Shown: positions 35,161-43,832, counted from the first letter of the stretch. The stretch is DNA of 64,000 nucleotides from an uncultured Methanobrevibacter sp. (GCF_902770715.1 NZ_CACXTS010000012.1:62441-126440); one strand, 5' to 3'. Program-made: numbers and translations. Notes: generated by a model not told the origin, from the sequence alone.

Positions 35161-36789
35161 TTAACTTGTTTCGTTAATTGGAGATACACGAGTCCAATCG
35201 TAAATGTTTCCGAATGCGTCTCCTCCGTGAGGTTGTAATTTGAAGGTGTCTTCGGAAATGTCTAAACTGTCATCTACGAAGTAGGTGTATCTGATTTCAC
35301 TAATCCATAACCATGCTGCGTCACCTTTAGGTGAGATACCTGTGGTTCCGTCCCAGGAAACAGCAGACCATTCAGCATAAGATGATTCACGAGGTTCGGA
35401 CATTGCTTTGTCGATGTGTGCATCTACAGCGCTGTTGTTTACAAGTGCAGGGTTGTTGTATCCGATACCTGCTTGGTCACTGTAGTATTCTCCCCACATG
35501 GTGATTGGATCGGTTGAACCGAATCCCCATACGATTGGGTCAGTAAATTTGATAGCGTCCATTTCGTCCCAATTGGAACCGGTAGCATTTACTTCAATTC
35601 CGATTTCTTTTGCTTGTTCAGCAACAGCTACAGCAATAGCTTGTCTTTCGGTTGCATCAGATGGGTAGTATAAATTGATTGAAGCTTTTACGCCGTCTTT
35701 TTCTACAATTCCGTCACCGTTGGTGTCTTCCCATCCGCCTTTTTTCAAGATGTCTTTAGCTTTATCTATGTCACCATCTTTAATAGCAGCTTCTTTGTTG
35801 TACCATGGTAATAAGTGAGAAATTCCGTCGTAGTTAGGTACTCCTATACCGTTTAATGCTCCTTTAGAGATATTTTCCCTACTGATTCCGTAATTCAATG
35901 CTTCTCTGATGGATTTGTCTGCAGTGATGTTGTTACCTAATGCAACGCCGTCTTCATTTGTTTCGCCAGTGTTGTTTTGTACAGGTAAGGAAATACCTCT
36001 TACGTCTAAGGATTCAGATAATAATGCGTGGTATCCGTCAATAGTTTCATTAGCATATGCTAATGGCACTGCTGCTATATCCAATTCATGATTTTTAGCA
36101 GCATTGAATGAAGCTTCATTTTGTTCGAAGAGAATAGTCAATTTGTCAAATTCAGGTTGTTTTCCATAGTAATCAGGGTTTTTCTCTAAGATTACTTGTT
36201 GGCCTTTGTCCCATTGTACAAATTTGAATGGTCCGGATCCTACAGGGTTAGTTCCATAGGTCTCGTTGTTGTATGAATCAGATGGCACAATACCTACATA
36301 TAACAATTTGTCTGAAAATGTTGAATCAGGTTTGTTTAATGTGAATTTAACGGTATTTTTATCAACTGCTGTTGCATTGTCCATTGTACTTAAATCAACA
36401 GCTTCACCAGTAGTTTTAGCTTGGTTGTATGAGAATGCTACATCGTCAGCATCTAAAGTTGTGTTGTCAGTGAATTTGACATCGTCTCTGATGTTTACGG
36501 TGTATTCTGTAAAGTCATCATTTGCTTTCCAACTTGTAGCCAAGTCATTTTCATAAGTCATGTTTCTGTTCATTTTCATCAATGTAGATTGGATTAAAGG
36601 TTCTCCACAATCACCCCAACCATACATTGGGTCATAACCTGCTTCAGGTTCACCGCCGTGACTGAAAGCAGCTACTACTAACTCATTATCCGCTCTTGCT
36701 GGTGTTCCGCTTCCGCTCATAAAGAGTGCTCCACCAATAACAGCGATTAAAAGTACAGCAATTATTCCTATAATGTATTTTTGATCCAT
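35161..36789 (-). CDS. Nickel/peptide ABC transporter substrate-binding protein, copy A
   Basis: A 542-residue SBP family 5 protein with an N-terminal anchor helix (YIIGIIAVLLIAVIGGALFM, no lipobox) and the family segments DDVKFTDNTTLDADDVAFSY and NPVGSGPFKFVQWDKGQQ. It is the first gene of the A-B-C-D-E series and closely similar to copy B. A conserved GHGGEP-like region (AFSHGGEPEAGYDPMYGWG) near residue 45 contains a histidine and is shared by all copies in modified form; it may shape the ligand pocket. Ribosome site GGAG. Its promoter carries the 32-bp-spaced repeat. Confidence 0.88.
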   Translation of the reverse strand: MDQKYIIGIIAVLLIAVIGGALFMSGSGTPARADNELVVAAFSHGGEPEAGYDPMYGWGDCGEPLIQSTLMKMNRNMTYENDLATSWKANDDFTEYTVNIRDDVKFTDNTTLDADDVAFSYNQAKTTGEAVDLSTMDNATAVDKNTVKFTLNKPDSTFSDKLLYVGIVPSDSYNNETYGTNPVGSGPFKFVQWDKGQQVILEKNPDYYGKQPEFDKLTILFEQNEASFNAAKNHELDIAAVPLAYANETIDGYHALLSESLDVRGISLPVQNNTGETNEDGVALGNNITADKSIREALNYGISRENISKGALNGIGVPNYDGISHLLPWYNKEAAIKDGDIDKAKDILKKGGWEDTNGDGIVEKDGVKASINLYYPSDATERQAIAVAVAEQAKEIGIEVNATGSNWDEMDAIKFTDPIVWGFGSTDPITMWGEYYSDQAGIGYNNPALVNNSAVDAHIDKAMSEPRESSYAEWSAVSWDGTTGISPKGDAAWLWISEIRYTYFVDDSLDISEDTFKLQPHGGDAFGNIYDWTRVSPINETS

Positions 36790-36901
36790 AAATAGTTCTC
36801 CAATTTTAAATCTGTAATTGTCATATTTTTAATATAATAAGTAATAATTAAAATAATAACAATTAATTATTTTTTATTATTTTGTAACTATTTAAATTTA
36901 C

Positions 36902-36949
36902 CTAAAAAAAGTATTACTAAATTGCTTTATTTTCTAAAAAAAGTATTAA
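36902..36949 (-). promoter_or_regulatory. 32-bp-spaced direct repeat in the copy A promoter
   Basis: Two exact copies of CTAAAAAAAGTATTA (36902-36916 and 36934-36948) start 32 bp apart. On the minus strand a TTTAAATA box (36889-36896) follows, 15 bp from the first GTATTAC core. The repeats thus lie just upstream of the TATA/BRE region of the binding protein A gene, in a place suited to an activator or to a repressor touching the BRE. Confidence 0.65.
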
Positions 36950-37016
36950 TTATTACTCTTTTTAATTTTATTTATATATGGAGTATTATTTTATTAAAAA
37001 TAGAAATATTAATGGA

Positions 37017-37631
37017 TTAAACACCATTAATATCCTTTAAGTATATTTTATCGTCACAAATTGTTTCTACCAAATCCATATCGTGACTTACGAGGAGGAA
37101 TCCCATTTTTCTTTCCTTAACTATTTTCAATACGGATTCCAGAATTTGCACTTGTGTGATTGCATCAAGCATTGTTGTCATTTCATCTGCAATCAAAAAT
37201 TTGGTATTTGGATTTAATGATCTGAGTACAGAAAATCTTTGAAGTTCTCCACCGGACAACTCTTGTGGGAATCTTGTCAGCCATGATTTTTGAATACCGA
37301 ATTCCTTTAAAGCTTCATCTGTTACATCCCAGGACTCAGCTAAAACCTTTTCCATTTTCCATTTCGGATTCATCACTTTTTCTGGATGTTGATAAATTAA
37401 TTGGACTGGCTTAAATCCTTTAGTAGGTAGGGGTTGGCCATCAAAAGTCACGCTGCCTTCAAATTTTGCGACATATCCGGATAATATTTTGCACAATGTT
37501 GATTTTCCACTACCACTATCGCCAATCAAACCGATAATCTTATTGTTATCCAGTTCGAGATTGACATCTTTTAATAGGTATTTTTTAGCAGAGGGGTATT
37601 TGAATGAAATGTTTGTTGCTTTAAGTTCCAT
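37017..37631 (-). CDS. Nickel/peptide ABC transporter ATPase NikE-like, copy 2
   Basis: A 204-residue ATPase with Walker A GDSGSGKST, signature LSGGELQRFSVLRSL, Walker B LIADEMTTMLD and LVSHDMD. Same length and shape as copy 1 at 31731 but clearly diverged from it, unlike the adjacent nikD copies. Start ATG 37631 lies 1 nt after the stop of the out-of-frame nikD2 tail and has GGTG upstream. No permease genes accompany it. Confidence 0.85.
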   Translation of the reverse strand: MELKATNISFKYPSAKKYLLKDVNLELDNNKIIGLIGDSGSGKSTLCKILSGYVAKFEGSVTFDGQPLPTKGFKPVQLIYQHPEKVMNPKWKMEKVLAESWDVTDEALKEFGIQKSWLTRFPQELSGGELQRFSVLRSLNPNTKFLIADEMTTMLDAITQVQILESVLKIVKERKMGFLLVSHDMDLVETICDDKIYLKDINGV

Positions 37632-37632
37632 C

Positions 37633-37790
37633 TTATGCACCTTCCTCATATTTGAAGCATCTGACTTTTTTATTTCCGAGGTCAAGTAATTCAGGCCTTT
37701 CCTCTTTGCATCTGTCGAATCTCATTTCGCATCTGTCGTAGTATGGGCATCCGTTTGGTATTTCTCCGTGTAGTGGTTGGTGTCCTTTTG
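37633..37790 (-). pseudogene. Out-of-frame C-terminal tail of nikD copy 2
   Basis: Same situation as in copy 1: the C-terminal domain sequence (LTKGHQPLHGE, CPYYDRCEMRFDRC, ERPELLDLG, RCFKYEEGA, TAA) follows the nikD2 stop in a different frame. Here 18 more bases remain upstream of the junction than in copy 1, so the two junctions are not the same deletion event. Confidence 0.75.
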
Positions 37791-38531
37791 TTAGGGGAGT
37801 AGGTTTTCTCCTTCGCCTGTGAAGTCTTCTTTTAGTGCGATTTCGATTACGTATCCTGAGTAGAATATTCCGATTCTGTCTGCCACTTCGAGTGCCGCAT
37901 GGATATCGTGAGTAATCAATAGCACTCCGATTCCATCCTCTTTCATGTGTTTGAAGTGGTTTAAGGTTTCTTGTACGGTTTTTTCATCAAGTCCGGGTGT
38001 TGGTTCGTCCGCTACCACTAGTTTTGGGTCGGATAGTAGTGCGGTTGATACGAGTACTCTTCTTGCCATTCCTCCGGATAGTTGGAATGGGTACATGTCA
38101 TCCACTTCCGGACCCAAGTTATAATGTTCGAAGATTTCTCTTTGTTTTGCTTTTTTTGCTTTTTTCTCTTCGTCGCTTTCTGTGTGTCCGATTGCCTGGT
38201 CTGAGATTTTCATTAAAGGGTCTAGAAAGTTCACTGATTGGGGAACGAGCACTATGTCTTTTCCTCTTATTTCTTCTTTGTCTTGTTGTGATAGTTCCTT
38301 TCCTTTGTATTTTATTTTTCCGTTTAGGTTTGCATTTTCCGGTAAGATTCCGAATATTGCGTGTGCAAGCAGGCTTTTTCCTGATCCGCTTGAACCTAAT
38401 ACTGCTAAAATTTCACCTTCAGATATGTCAAGTGTCAAATCGGTGATGACTTTTAAATCCCTTTGATTTAAACCTTGTGTATATTGAATAAATGAAATTG
38501 AAACGTTTTCAACATCTAATAATTTTTCCAT
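37791..38531 (-). CDS. Nickel/peptide ABC transporter ATPase NikD-like, copy 2 (C-terminus lost by frameshift)
   Basis: A 246-residue ATPase nearly identical to copy 1 in its core (Walker A GSSGSGKSLL, LSGGMARRVLV, DEPTPGLDEKT), differing at about two residues, and ending in GEGENLLP before its stop. The missing C-terminal domain is out of frame just downstream. Start ATG 38531 fits GGTGATTGG upstream. It forms a two-gene unit with nikE2, under a promoter shared with the divergent GNAT gene. Confidence 0.85.
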   Translation of the reverse strand: MEKLLDVENVSISFIQYTQGLNQRDLKVITDLTLDISEGEILAVLGSSGSGKSLLAHAIFGILPENANLNGKIKYKGKELSQQDKEEIRGKDIVLVPQSVNFLDPLMKISDQAIGHTESDEEKKAKKAKQREIFEHYNLGPEVDDMYPFQLSGGMARRVLVSTALLSDPKLVVADEPTPGLDEKTVQETLNHFKHMKEDGIGVLLITHDIHAALEVADRIGIFYSGYVIEIALKEDFTGEGENLLP

Positions 38532-38615
38532 CCAATCACCTGTAATGATTTTCAAATGATAACTTTTAAATACTAATTTGTACTTTATCAATATTAAAGT
38601 TATTCAAAATTCATT

Positions 38616-38664
38616 AAAAAGTATTACTAATTGAATAAATTATTATATGAAAGTAATACTTTTT
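38616..38664. promoter_or_regulatory. Inverted AAAAAGTATTAC pair between nikD2 and GNAT1
   Basis: A perfect 12-bp inverted repeat: AAAAAGTATTAC (38616-38627) and GTAATACTTTTT (38653-38664). The cores GTATTAC and GTAATAC start 32 bp apart, the same spacing as the direct repeats in the other island promoters. It lies between two divergent genes and could control both. Confidence 0.65.
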
Positions 38665-38680
38665 CAGAATGGTGTTTTTT

Positions 38681-39241
38681 ATGAATGTTACAATCAAACC
38701 TTTAAGCAATGATCCAAAGGAAATTGAGGATGTTAAAAAATTCTTGTTTAAGATGATAAAATTGGAATTTGGATACGGTTATGTTCCAGAGTGGCATCAG
38801 GACATTGTAAATTTGGAAGATTATTATATCAACCCTGAAAGGAATAATTTTTTTGTTGCTTATTATGAAACCGGTGAAATCATTGGCACTATTGGAATTC
38901 GTGCTTATGATAAGGATTTCCCAGAATTCAGGCACTTATATTCAAAAGACACTACCTCCAGCATATGGAGATTATTCGTCGATAGGAGATGTCGTCGCTG
39001 TGGTTTAGCTTCAAAAATGTTTAACATTGCAGAAAACTTTGCAAATAAAGCTGATTTTGACGATATCTATTTGCATACTCATAAGACATTGCCAGGAGCT
39101 ATAGAATTTTGGACAAAAATGGGTTTTGTTGTTGCATTGGATTCCAATGATGAGCTTGAAACCGTACACATGGATAAGAAGATACGGGGATTAGATATGG
39201 ATTCTTGTGGTTCTGACTTTAGACATGCTGTAAAATTATAA
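38681..39241 (+). CDS. GNAT-family N-acetyltransferase, copy 1
   Basis: A 186-residue acetyltransferase with the acetyl-CoA segment SIWRLFVDRRCRRCGLASKM (loop RCRRCGLA about residue 105, in place of the usual R/Q-x-x-G-x-G/A) and YLHTHKTLPGAIEFWTKMGF near the end. Substrate unknown. It is paralogous to the gene at 43833; both border the importer genes. The ATG at 38681 has GGTG upstream; ATG 38669 is a less likely start. Its promoter region shares the inverted operator pair with nikD2. Confidence 0.85.
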   Translation: MNVTIKPLSNDPKEIEDVKKFLFKMIKLEFGYGYVPEWHQDIVNLEDYYINPERNNFFVAYYETGEIIGTIGIRAYDKDFPEFRHLYSKDTTSSIWRLFVDRRCRRCGLASKMFNIAENFANKADFDDIYLHTHKTLPGAIEFWTKMGFVVALDSNDELETVHMDKKIRGLDMDSCGSDFRHAVKL

Positions 39242-39928
39242 TTCTTTAATATATTTTTGTGTGTGTGGACAGGCAAAAATGCATTTTCCGCATACTGTAT
39301 CTGGTTTTCCCAAATTTTCCTCTGAAACTTTTAATGCGTATTTTTCACATTTTTTGTCATCATAAAAGTCGTTTCGCTTAAGTTTGTAGTTCCAGTTTAG
39401 TCCGCTTATTGCCCCTCCGAGACATGCATCTCTGCACTCCATGCATTTTCCGCATCTTGATTTCAGTATTGGCTTTCCAATATCTAATGGGGCGTCTGTT
39501 AATACTGAAGATAATCTTAAGGCAGATCCGTAATTTTTTGTTGTAAACAGTGCGGATTTTCCAATCCATCCAAGTCCGGCACGTGTGGCAATGGTTTTGT
39601 GAGGCAATTCAAATGAGTTAAACTCTCCAAAATCAGTCCCTAATCTCTTTTTTGTTTGAGCATATGCATTGTAGCCTTCATCAATTAAAAATTCTTCACA
39701 TTTCATTCCAAGAGCATCCAATCTTGAATTCAGACTGATTAGCTCTTCAACATATTCCTGTGTCGGGGCATTCTGCATATGTCTTATAATCTCTTTTGGA
39801 TATGTGATGTAAAAAACAACTCCGTTTTTTAACTCTGGCTGTGGCGTGAAGTTTGCAATGTCTGCAAAACCCACTTCGGTTGCACCATTTTTTATTAAGA
39901 ATTTTTTTAGTTTTAGAGATAGGGTCAT
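39236..39928 (-). CDS. QueG-like double 4Fe-4S protein
   Basis: A 230-residue protein with ATRAGLGWIGKSAL (residues ~112-125), a motif of the epoxyqueuosine reductase family, and two ferredoxin-type cysteine sets (CGKCMECRDAC and CGKCIFACP). It is shorter than bacterial QueG (about 380) and lacks its C-terminal HEAT part, so the substrate may differ; archaeal homologues are often called 4Fe-4S double cluster proteins. It converges on GNAT1 with a 6-bp overlap. A GTATTAC core lies upstream (39970). Confidence 0.75.
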   Translation of the reverse strand: MTLSLKLKKFLIKNGATEVGFADIANFTPQPELKNGVVFYITYPKEIIRHMQNAPTQEYVEELISLNSRLDALGMKCEEFLIDEGYNAYAQTKKRLGTDFGEFNSFELPHKTIATRAGLGWIGKSALFTTKNYGSALRLSSVLTDAPLDIGKPILKSRCGKCMECRDACLGGAISGLNWNYKLKRNDFYDDKKCEKYALKVSEENLGKPDTVCGKCIFACPHTQKYIKEL

Positions 39929-40264
39929 TGGCCTTAGTTTAAAATTAATGTTATATAAATTTAAGTTTTGTATTACTTTTGGTTAATTTTTTAATTTTTT
40001 TATTGTGTTAAATTTGCTTTTATAGTTTTTGTACATGTTTATTTAATTAAAAATATTATTGGGTCTGTTCATTTTTTTGTTAAATAATTAAAAGTATTCT
40101 ATTTGTCAAACAAACCTTAAAAGTAATAAATATATTTTTATATGTATTATTATAAAATTATTATCAATATTAAAATAACAATAAAAAGTATTACTAATTA
40201 AGTATTTTTTAGAAAAAAAGTATTACTTTTATTTTAATATGAATAAGGATAATGGTGAAAAGTT
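39929..40264. other. Divergent promoter region between QueG-like gene and binding protein C
   Basis: A 336-bp AT-rich stretch without a gene. It contains GTATTAC at 39970, degenerate cores GTATTCT (40094) and GTAATAA (40123), TATA-like TTTTTATATG (40135-40144) and TATAAAATT (near 40151), and the repeat pair at 40183-40226 annotated separately. Confidence 0.6.
40183..40226 (+). promoter_or_regulatory. 32-bp-spaced direct repeat upstream of binding protein C
   Basis: AAAAAGTATTAC at 40183-40194 and AAAAAAAGTATTAC ending 40226; the GTATTAC cores start at 40188 and 40220, exactly 32 bp apart. Relative to the gene the motif is in the opposite orientation from that at copies A and B, and it may lie downstream of the TATA box, which would suit a repressor. 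Confidence 0.65.
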
Positions 40265-41887
40265 ATGGATAGAAAAACATTGATGATTATTGGTGCCGTT
40301 GCAGCGATTCTTATTATTGTTGGTGGTGCTTTAGCTTTAATGGGTGGATCTCATGATGATGACCCTACTCATTTGACTGTAGCTGCACACAGCAATATTA
40401 AAGAACCTGAAGCAGGTTTCAGCCCTCTTGTTGGTTGGGGTTGCGGACACCAAAATTATAATCCTTTAGTACAAAGCTGTTTATTTAAAACAGATAAGAA
40501 CGGTGATATTGTCCCTGACCTTGCTACAAATTATTCAATTAGTAGTGATGGAAAAACTTGGACAGTTCATGTCAGAGATGATGTTCAATTCTCAGATAAT
40601 TCCACTTTCGATGCAGAAGATGTAGCATTCACATTCAATACTGCAAAAGAAACTGAATCTGAATTGGATTTAACAAATATAGAAAAAGTTGAAGCTAAAG
40701 ATAACAAAACTGTTGAATTCACTTTGGTCGAACCTAGATCAACATTCATTTATGATTTAAGATATGTTGGTATCGTACCATCTGACTCTTATGATAACAA
40801 CACTTACGGTGAAAATCCAATTGGTACAGGACCTTATGTATTAGACCACTGGGATAAAGGTCAACAAGCAATCTTCAAAATAAATGATAATTATTATGGT
40901 GACAAACCATATTTCACTCAACTTACTTTATTATTCCCTGAAGAAGCTACTTGGTTAGAATTAGCTAAATCCGGTGATGTGGATGTAGTTCCTGTAGCAA
41001 CCTCCGCATTAAATCAAACAGTTGATGGATATCAATTTGTAGAAAAATCCGCTGGTAGAGCACAAGGTGTATCATTCCCTTACCAAAATGACACTGGCGA
41101 TTCCTGGAATGGAACTTGGAAAATTGGTAACAATGTAACTGCGGATAAAGCTATTAGACAAGCATTGAACGTTGGTGTAAACCGTCAAACAATGTGTGAT
41201 GAAATTTTCTCAGGTCACGCTACTCCTGAATACACTAGTGTAGATACAAGAGATTACGCAAACCCTGATGCTAAAGTTAAAGATGGTGATGTCGATCAAG
41301 CTAAAGCAATCTTGAAAGAAGGTGGTTGGGAAGACACTGATGGTGATGGAATCGTTGAAAAAGATGGTGTAAAAGCATCATTTGATTTATACTATCCACC
41401 GGATTACCTTGACAGACAATCCCTAGCAACAGTATTTGCAGAACAAGCAAAAGACATTGGTATTGAAGTAAACTTAGTTGGTGCTGACTGGGATACAATT
41501 TATGCAAATATGTACTCATCCGCTGCATTAATGCAACAAACTTCCCCAGACCCATATAAATCCATCTATCAACAATACCACAGCAAGGAAGCTGACGGTT
41601 TCTACATGAACCCTGGTTTATACAACAATACTGATTCCGATAAACTAATGGATGATGCAATGCATTCAAGCGATTTAAGTGCAGCTAACACATTATGGTC
41701 TCAATCCGCTAATGTCAATGGCGGAGGTTGGGGTCCTGCTGGAGACGCTCCATTTGCATGGCTTGTAAACTATGACTACAACTACTTCATTAAAGATGGA
41801 ATCGATATTGGTGAACAACCTGACGGATTAGGAAACGATATATTAATTAATATCTGTGATTGGACCAGAACCAATTCCACAGCTTAA
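40265..41887 (+). CDS. Nickel/peptide ABC transporter substrate-binding protein, copy C
   Basis: A 540-residue SBP family 5 protein with an N-terminal anchor helix (LMIIGAVAAILIIVGGALALMGG, no lipobox) and DDVQFSDNSTFDAEDVAFTF and NPIGTGPYVLDHWDKGQQ. It is more distant from copies A and B than they are from each other. The region corresponding to HGGEPEAGYDPMYGWG reads NIKEPEAGFSPLVGWGCGHQ, so the first-shell residues differ and the ligand may too. GGTGA precedes the ATG. It heads an A-B-C set. Confidence 0.88.
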   Translation: MDRKTLMIIGAVAAILIIVGGALALMGGSHDDDPTHLTVAAHSNIKEPEAGFSPLVGWGCGHQNYNPLVQSCLFKTDKNGDIVPDLATNYSISSDGKTWTVHVRDDVQFSDNSTFDAEDVAFTFNTAKETESELDLTNIEKVEAKDNKTVEFTLVEPRSTFIYDLRYVGIVPSDSYDNNTYGENPIGTGPYVLDHWDKGQQAIFKINDNYYGDKPYFTQLTLLFPEEATWLELAKSGDVDVVPVATSALNQTVDGYQFVEKSAGRAQGVSFPYQNDTGDSWNGTWKIGNNVTADKAIRQALNVGVNRQTMCDEIFSGHATPEYTSVDTRDYANPDAKVKDGDVDQAKAILKEGGWEDTDGDGIVEKDGVKASFDLYYPPDYLDRQSLATVFAEQAKDIGIEVNLVGADWDTIYANMYSSAALMQQTSPDPYKSIYQQYHSKEADGFYMNPGLYNNTDSDKLMDDAMHSSDLSAANTLWSQSANVNGGGWGPAGDAPFAWLVNYDYNYFIKDGIDIGEQPDGLGNDILINICDWTRTNSTA

Positions 41888-41945
41888 TTAAATATCTTTT
41901 TTCCTTTTTTTATTTTTTAAAAATTTCTAAGGGGGGTTTCTTTTC

Positions 41946-42935
41946 TTGAATAAAAATCAATTATTGAAGTTTTTTGGTTACAAGTTAGTACGTTTCATAA
42001 TATTGATACTTGTAGTTGCAATTTTTAGTTTTATATTAATAGATTTATCCCCTATTGATCCAGTTAATGCTTATTTAAGACAAGCTGCGGTGTCAGAAGC
42101 ACAAAGGCAAATTCTTGAAAATTATTTTGGCACAAATGTTCCATTGACAACCAAGATCTTTCATTGGCTAATGGATTTAATCCATTTAGACTTAGGAACT
42201 TCTTTGATATATCGTGCACCTGTCATTGATATCATAATTGATAAGGCTTCTGCTTCTATTGTATTGATGGCCATTTCCTGGATATTGAGTGGAGTTATTG
42301 GTTTTGCAATGGGTGTTGTGGCAGGTAAGAATAAAGGTTCCTGGATTGATAAAGCAGTAAAAGTATATTGTTATGCAATTCAATCTGCACCATCATTTTG
42401 GGTAGGAATGCTTATATTGATGGTATTTGCTGTCTATTTAGGATGGTTCCCAATAGGATTTGGTGTTCCAATAGGTGTAAAGAGTACAGATGCCACATTT
42501 ATGGAGTGGGCATCAAGGTTGGTATTGCCTGCACTTACATTGAGCCTTGTTGGTTTGGCGCCGATTGCGATGTATACACGTAATGAATTAATTCAAGTTT
42601 TATCTTCTGATTATGTATTATTTGCAAAATCCAGAGGAGAAAAAGGTTGGGATTTAGTAAAAAATCATGGTATAAGAAATATTTTACTGCCTGCAGTAAC
42701 ACTACAATTCTTATCTTTCAGCGAATTGTTTGGTGGCGCAGTGCTTGTTGAACAGGTATTTTCATATCCAGGTGTTGGACAAACTGCCGTAGCAGCGGGT
42801 CTAAACAGTGATGTTCCGCTATTTTTAGGCATTGTAATATTCAGTGCGATATTTGTATTTGTTGGTAACCTGCTTGCAGATTTATCATATTATCTAATTG
42901 ACCCTAGAATCAAGGAGAGTGAGTTCAATGATTAA
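41946..42935 (+). CDS. Nickel/peptide ABC transporter permease NikB-like, third set
   Basis: A 329-residue permease homologous to the one at 34090, with LSPIDPVNAYLRQA near the N-terminus, coupling loop DYVLFAKSRGEKGWDLVKNHGIRN and VEQVFSYPGVGQ. Start is a TTG at 41946, supported by a GGGGGG ribosome site 9 nt upstream and by alignment of the first residues with the paralogue. A T-rich gap follows binding protein C. Confidence 0.9.
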   Translation: MNKNQLLKFFGYKLVRFIILILVVAIFSFILIDLSPIDPVNAYLRQAAVSEAQRQILENYFGTNVPLTTKIFHWLMDLIHLDLGTSLIYRAPVIDIIIDKASASIVLMAISWILSGVIGFAMGVVAGKNKGSWIDKAVKVYCYAIQSAPSFWVGMLILMVFAVYLGWFPIGFGVPIGVKSTDATFMEWASRLVLPALTLSLVGLAPIAMYTRNELIQVLSSDYVLFAKSRGEKGWDLVKNHGIRNILLPAVTLQFLSFSELFGGAVLVEQVFSYPGVGQTAVAAGLNSDVPLFLGIVIFSAIFVFVGNLLADLSYYLIDPRIKESEFND

Positions 42936-43785
42936 GAAAAGGGAAATTGATGATAAAAAGCAGTGGTTTTTATACCCTGCAAATCTCAGAACAAAAACTC
43001 TTGTCATCATTGCCCTTTCAGCATTGATTATTGTATCCATATTTGTCTGCGGTTATTTCATTAGGGATATTCCGACAAGTTTTATTAGTGCTAATCAAAT
43101 GCCTTCATTTGAACATATCTTCGGTACTGATTGGATGGGAAGAGATATGTTTCAAAGAACCGTTGCAGGTCTTGGATTAAGTATCATGGTCGGTTTCATT
43201 GCATCTGTTATAAGTACTATCATTTCTATTGTTCTTGGATTGTTTTCAAGTTTCAATAAATTCGCAGATGAATGTGTTGCAGGAATCATTGATTTGTTCG
43301 GTTCAATACCTCACATTCTTTTGATTATTCTTGTCTCCATCATGTTTGGTGGAGGAGTAATCGGTGTTGTCATGGGTGTCGGATTGACACATTGGACTCC
43401 GCTTGCAAGGGTTCTAAGATCTGAAGTAAAGGAAATCAGAACTAAGGAATATATTCATTTGGCAGAAAATCTTGGAAGATCAAAAGTGTGGATTGCTACA
43501 AAACATATTCTTCCGTTAATTGTATCTCAGATTATTGTGGGCGTAATCTTAATGTTCCCTCATGCAATCATGCATGAAGCGGCAATTACTTTCTTAGGAT
43601 TCGGTTTGCCTCCGCATGAACCTGCAATTGGAGTAATTCTATCCGAATCAATGCACTACTTATCTTCAGGATATTGGTGGTTGGCATTTTATCCGGGTAT
43701 GTCCTTATTGATAGTTGTATTGCTATTTGATTTCATTGGGGAAAATGTTGAAAAGTTACTTAATCCTGAAACTGCACAGGAATAG
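42928..43785 (+). CDS. Nickel/peptide ABC transporter permease NikC-like, third set
   Basis: A 285-residue permease with FGTDWMGRDMFQR, coupling loop EYIHLAENLGRSKVWIATKHILP and six predicted helices. Start ATG 42928 with GTGAG upstream; overlaps nikB by 8 nt. No ATPase genes follow; a terminator hairpin and a GNAT gene do. ATPases are presumably supplied by nikD/E copies elsewhere in the island. Confidence 0.9.
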   Translation: MIKKREIDDKKQWFLYPANLRTKTLVIIALSALIIVSIFVCGYFIRDIPTSFISANQMPSFEHIFGTDWMGRDMFQRTVAGLGLSIMVGFIASVISTIISIVLGLFSSFNKFADECVAGIIDLFGSIPHILLIILVSIMFGGGVIGVVMGVGLTHWTPLARVLRSEVKEIRTKEYIHLAENLGRSKVWIATKHILPLIVSQIIVGVILMFPHAIMHEAAITFLGFGLPPHEPAIGVILSESMHYLSSGYWWLAFYPGMSLLIVVLLFDFIGENVEKLLNPETAQE

Positions 43786-43814
43786 GAGAAATTTCTAAAA
43801 TTTCTCTTTTTTTT
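43786..43814 (+). terminator. Hairpin terminator after the third permease set
   Basis: Stem GAGAAATT / AATTTCTC, 5-nt loop, then eight T (43807-43814). It separates the importer genes from GNAT2, which begins only 19 bp further on, so GNAT2 would be expressed by read-through unless it has a promoter inside nikC. Confidence 0.65.
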
Positions 43815-43832
43815 ATTTTTTTATGTGATATT

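Noticed and set aside
39236..39928. Assignment of the Fe-S protein as queG
   Set aside because: It is much shorter than QueG and queuosine is not expected in archaeal tRNA (archaeosine is made instead), so only family similarity is stated.
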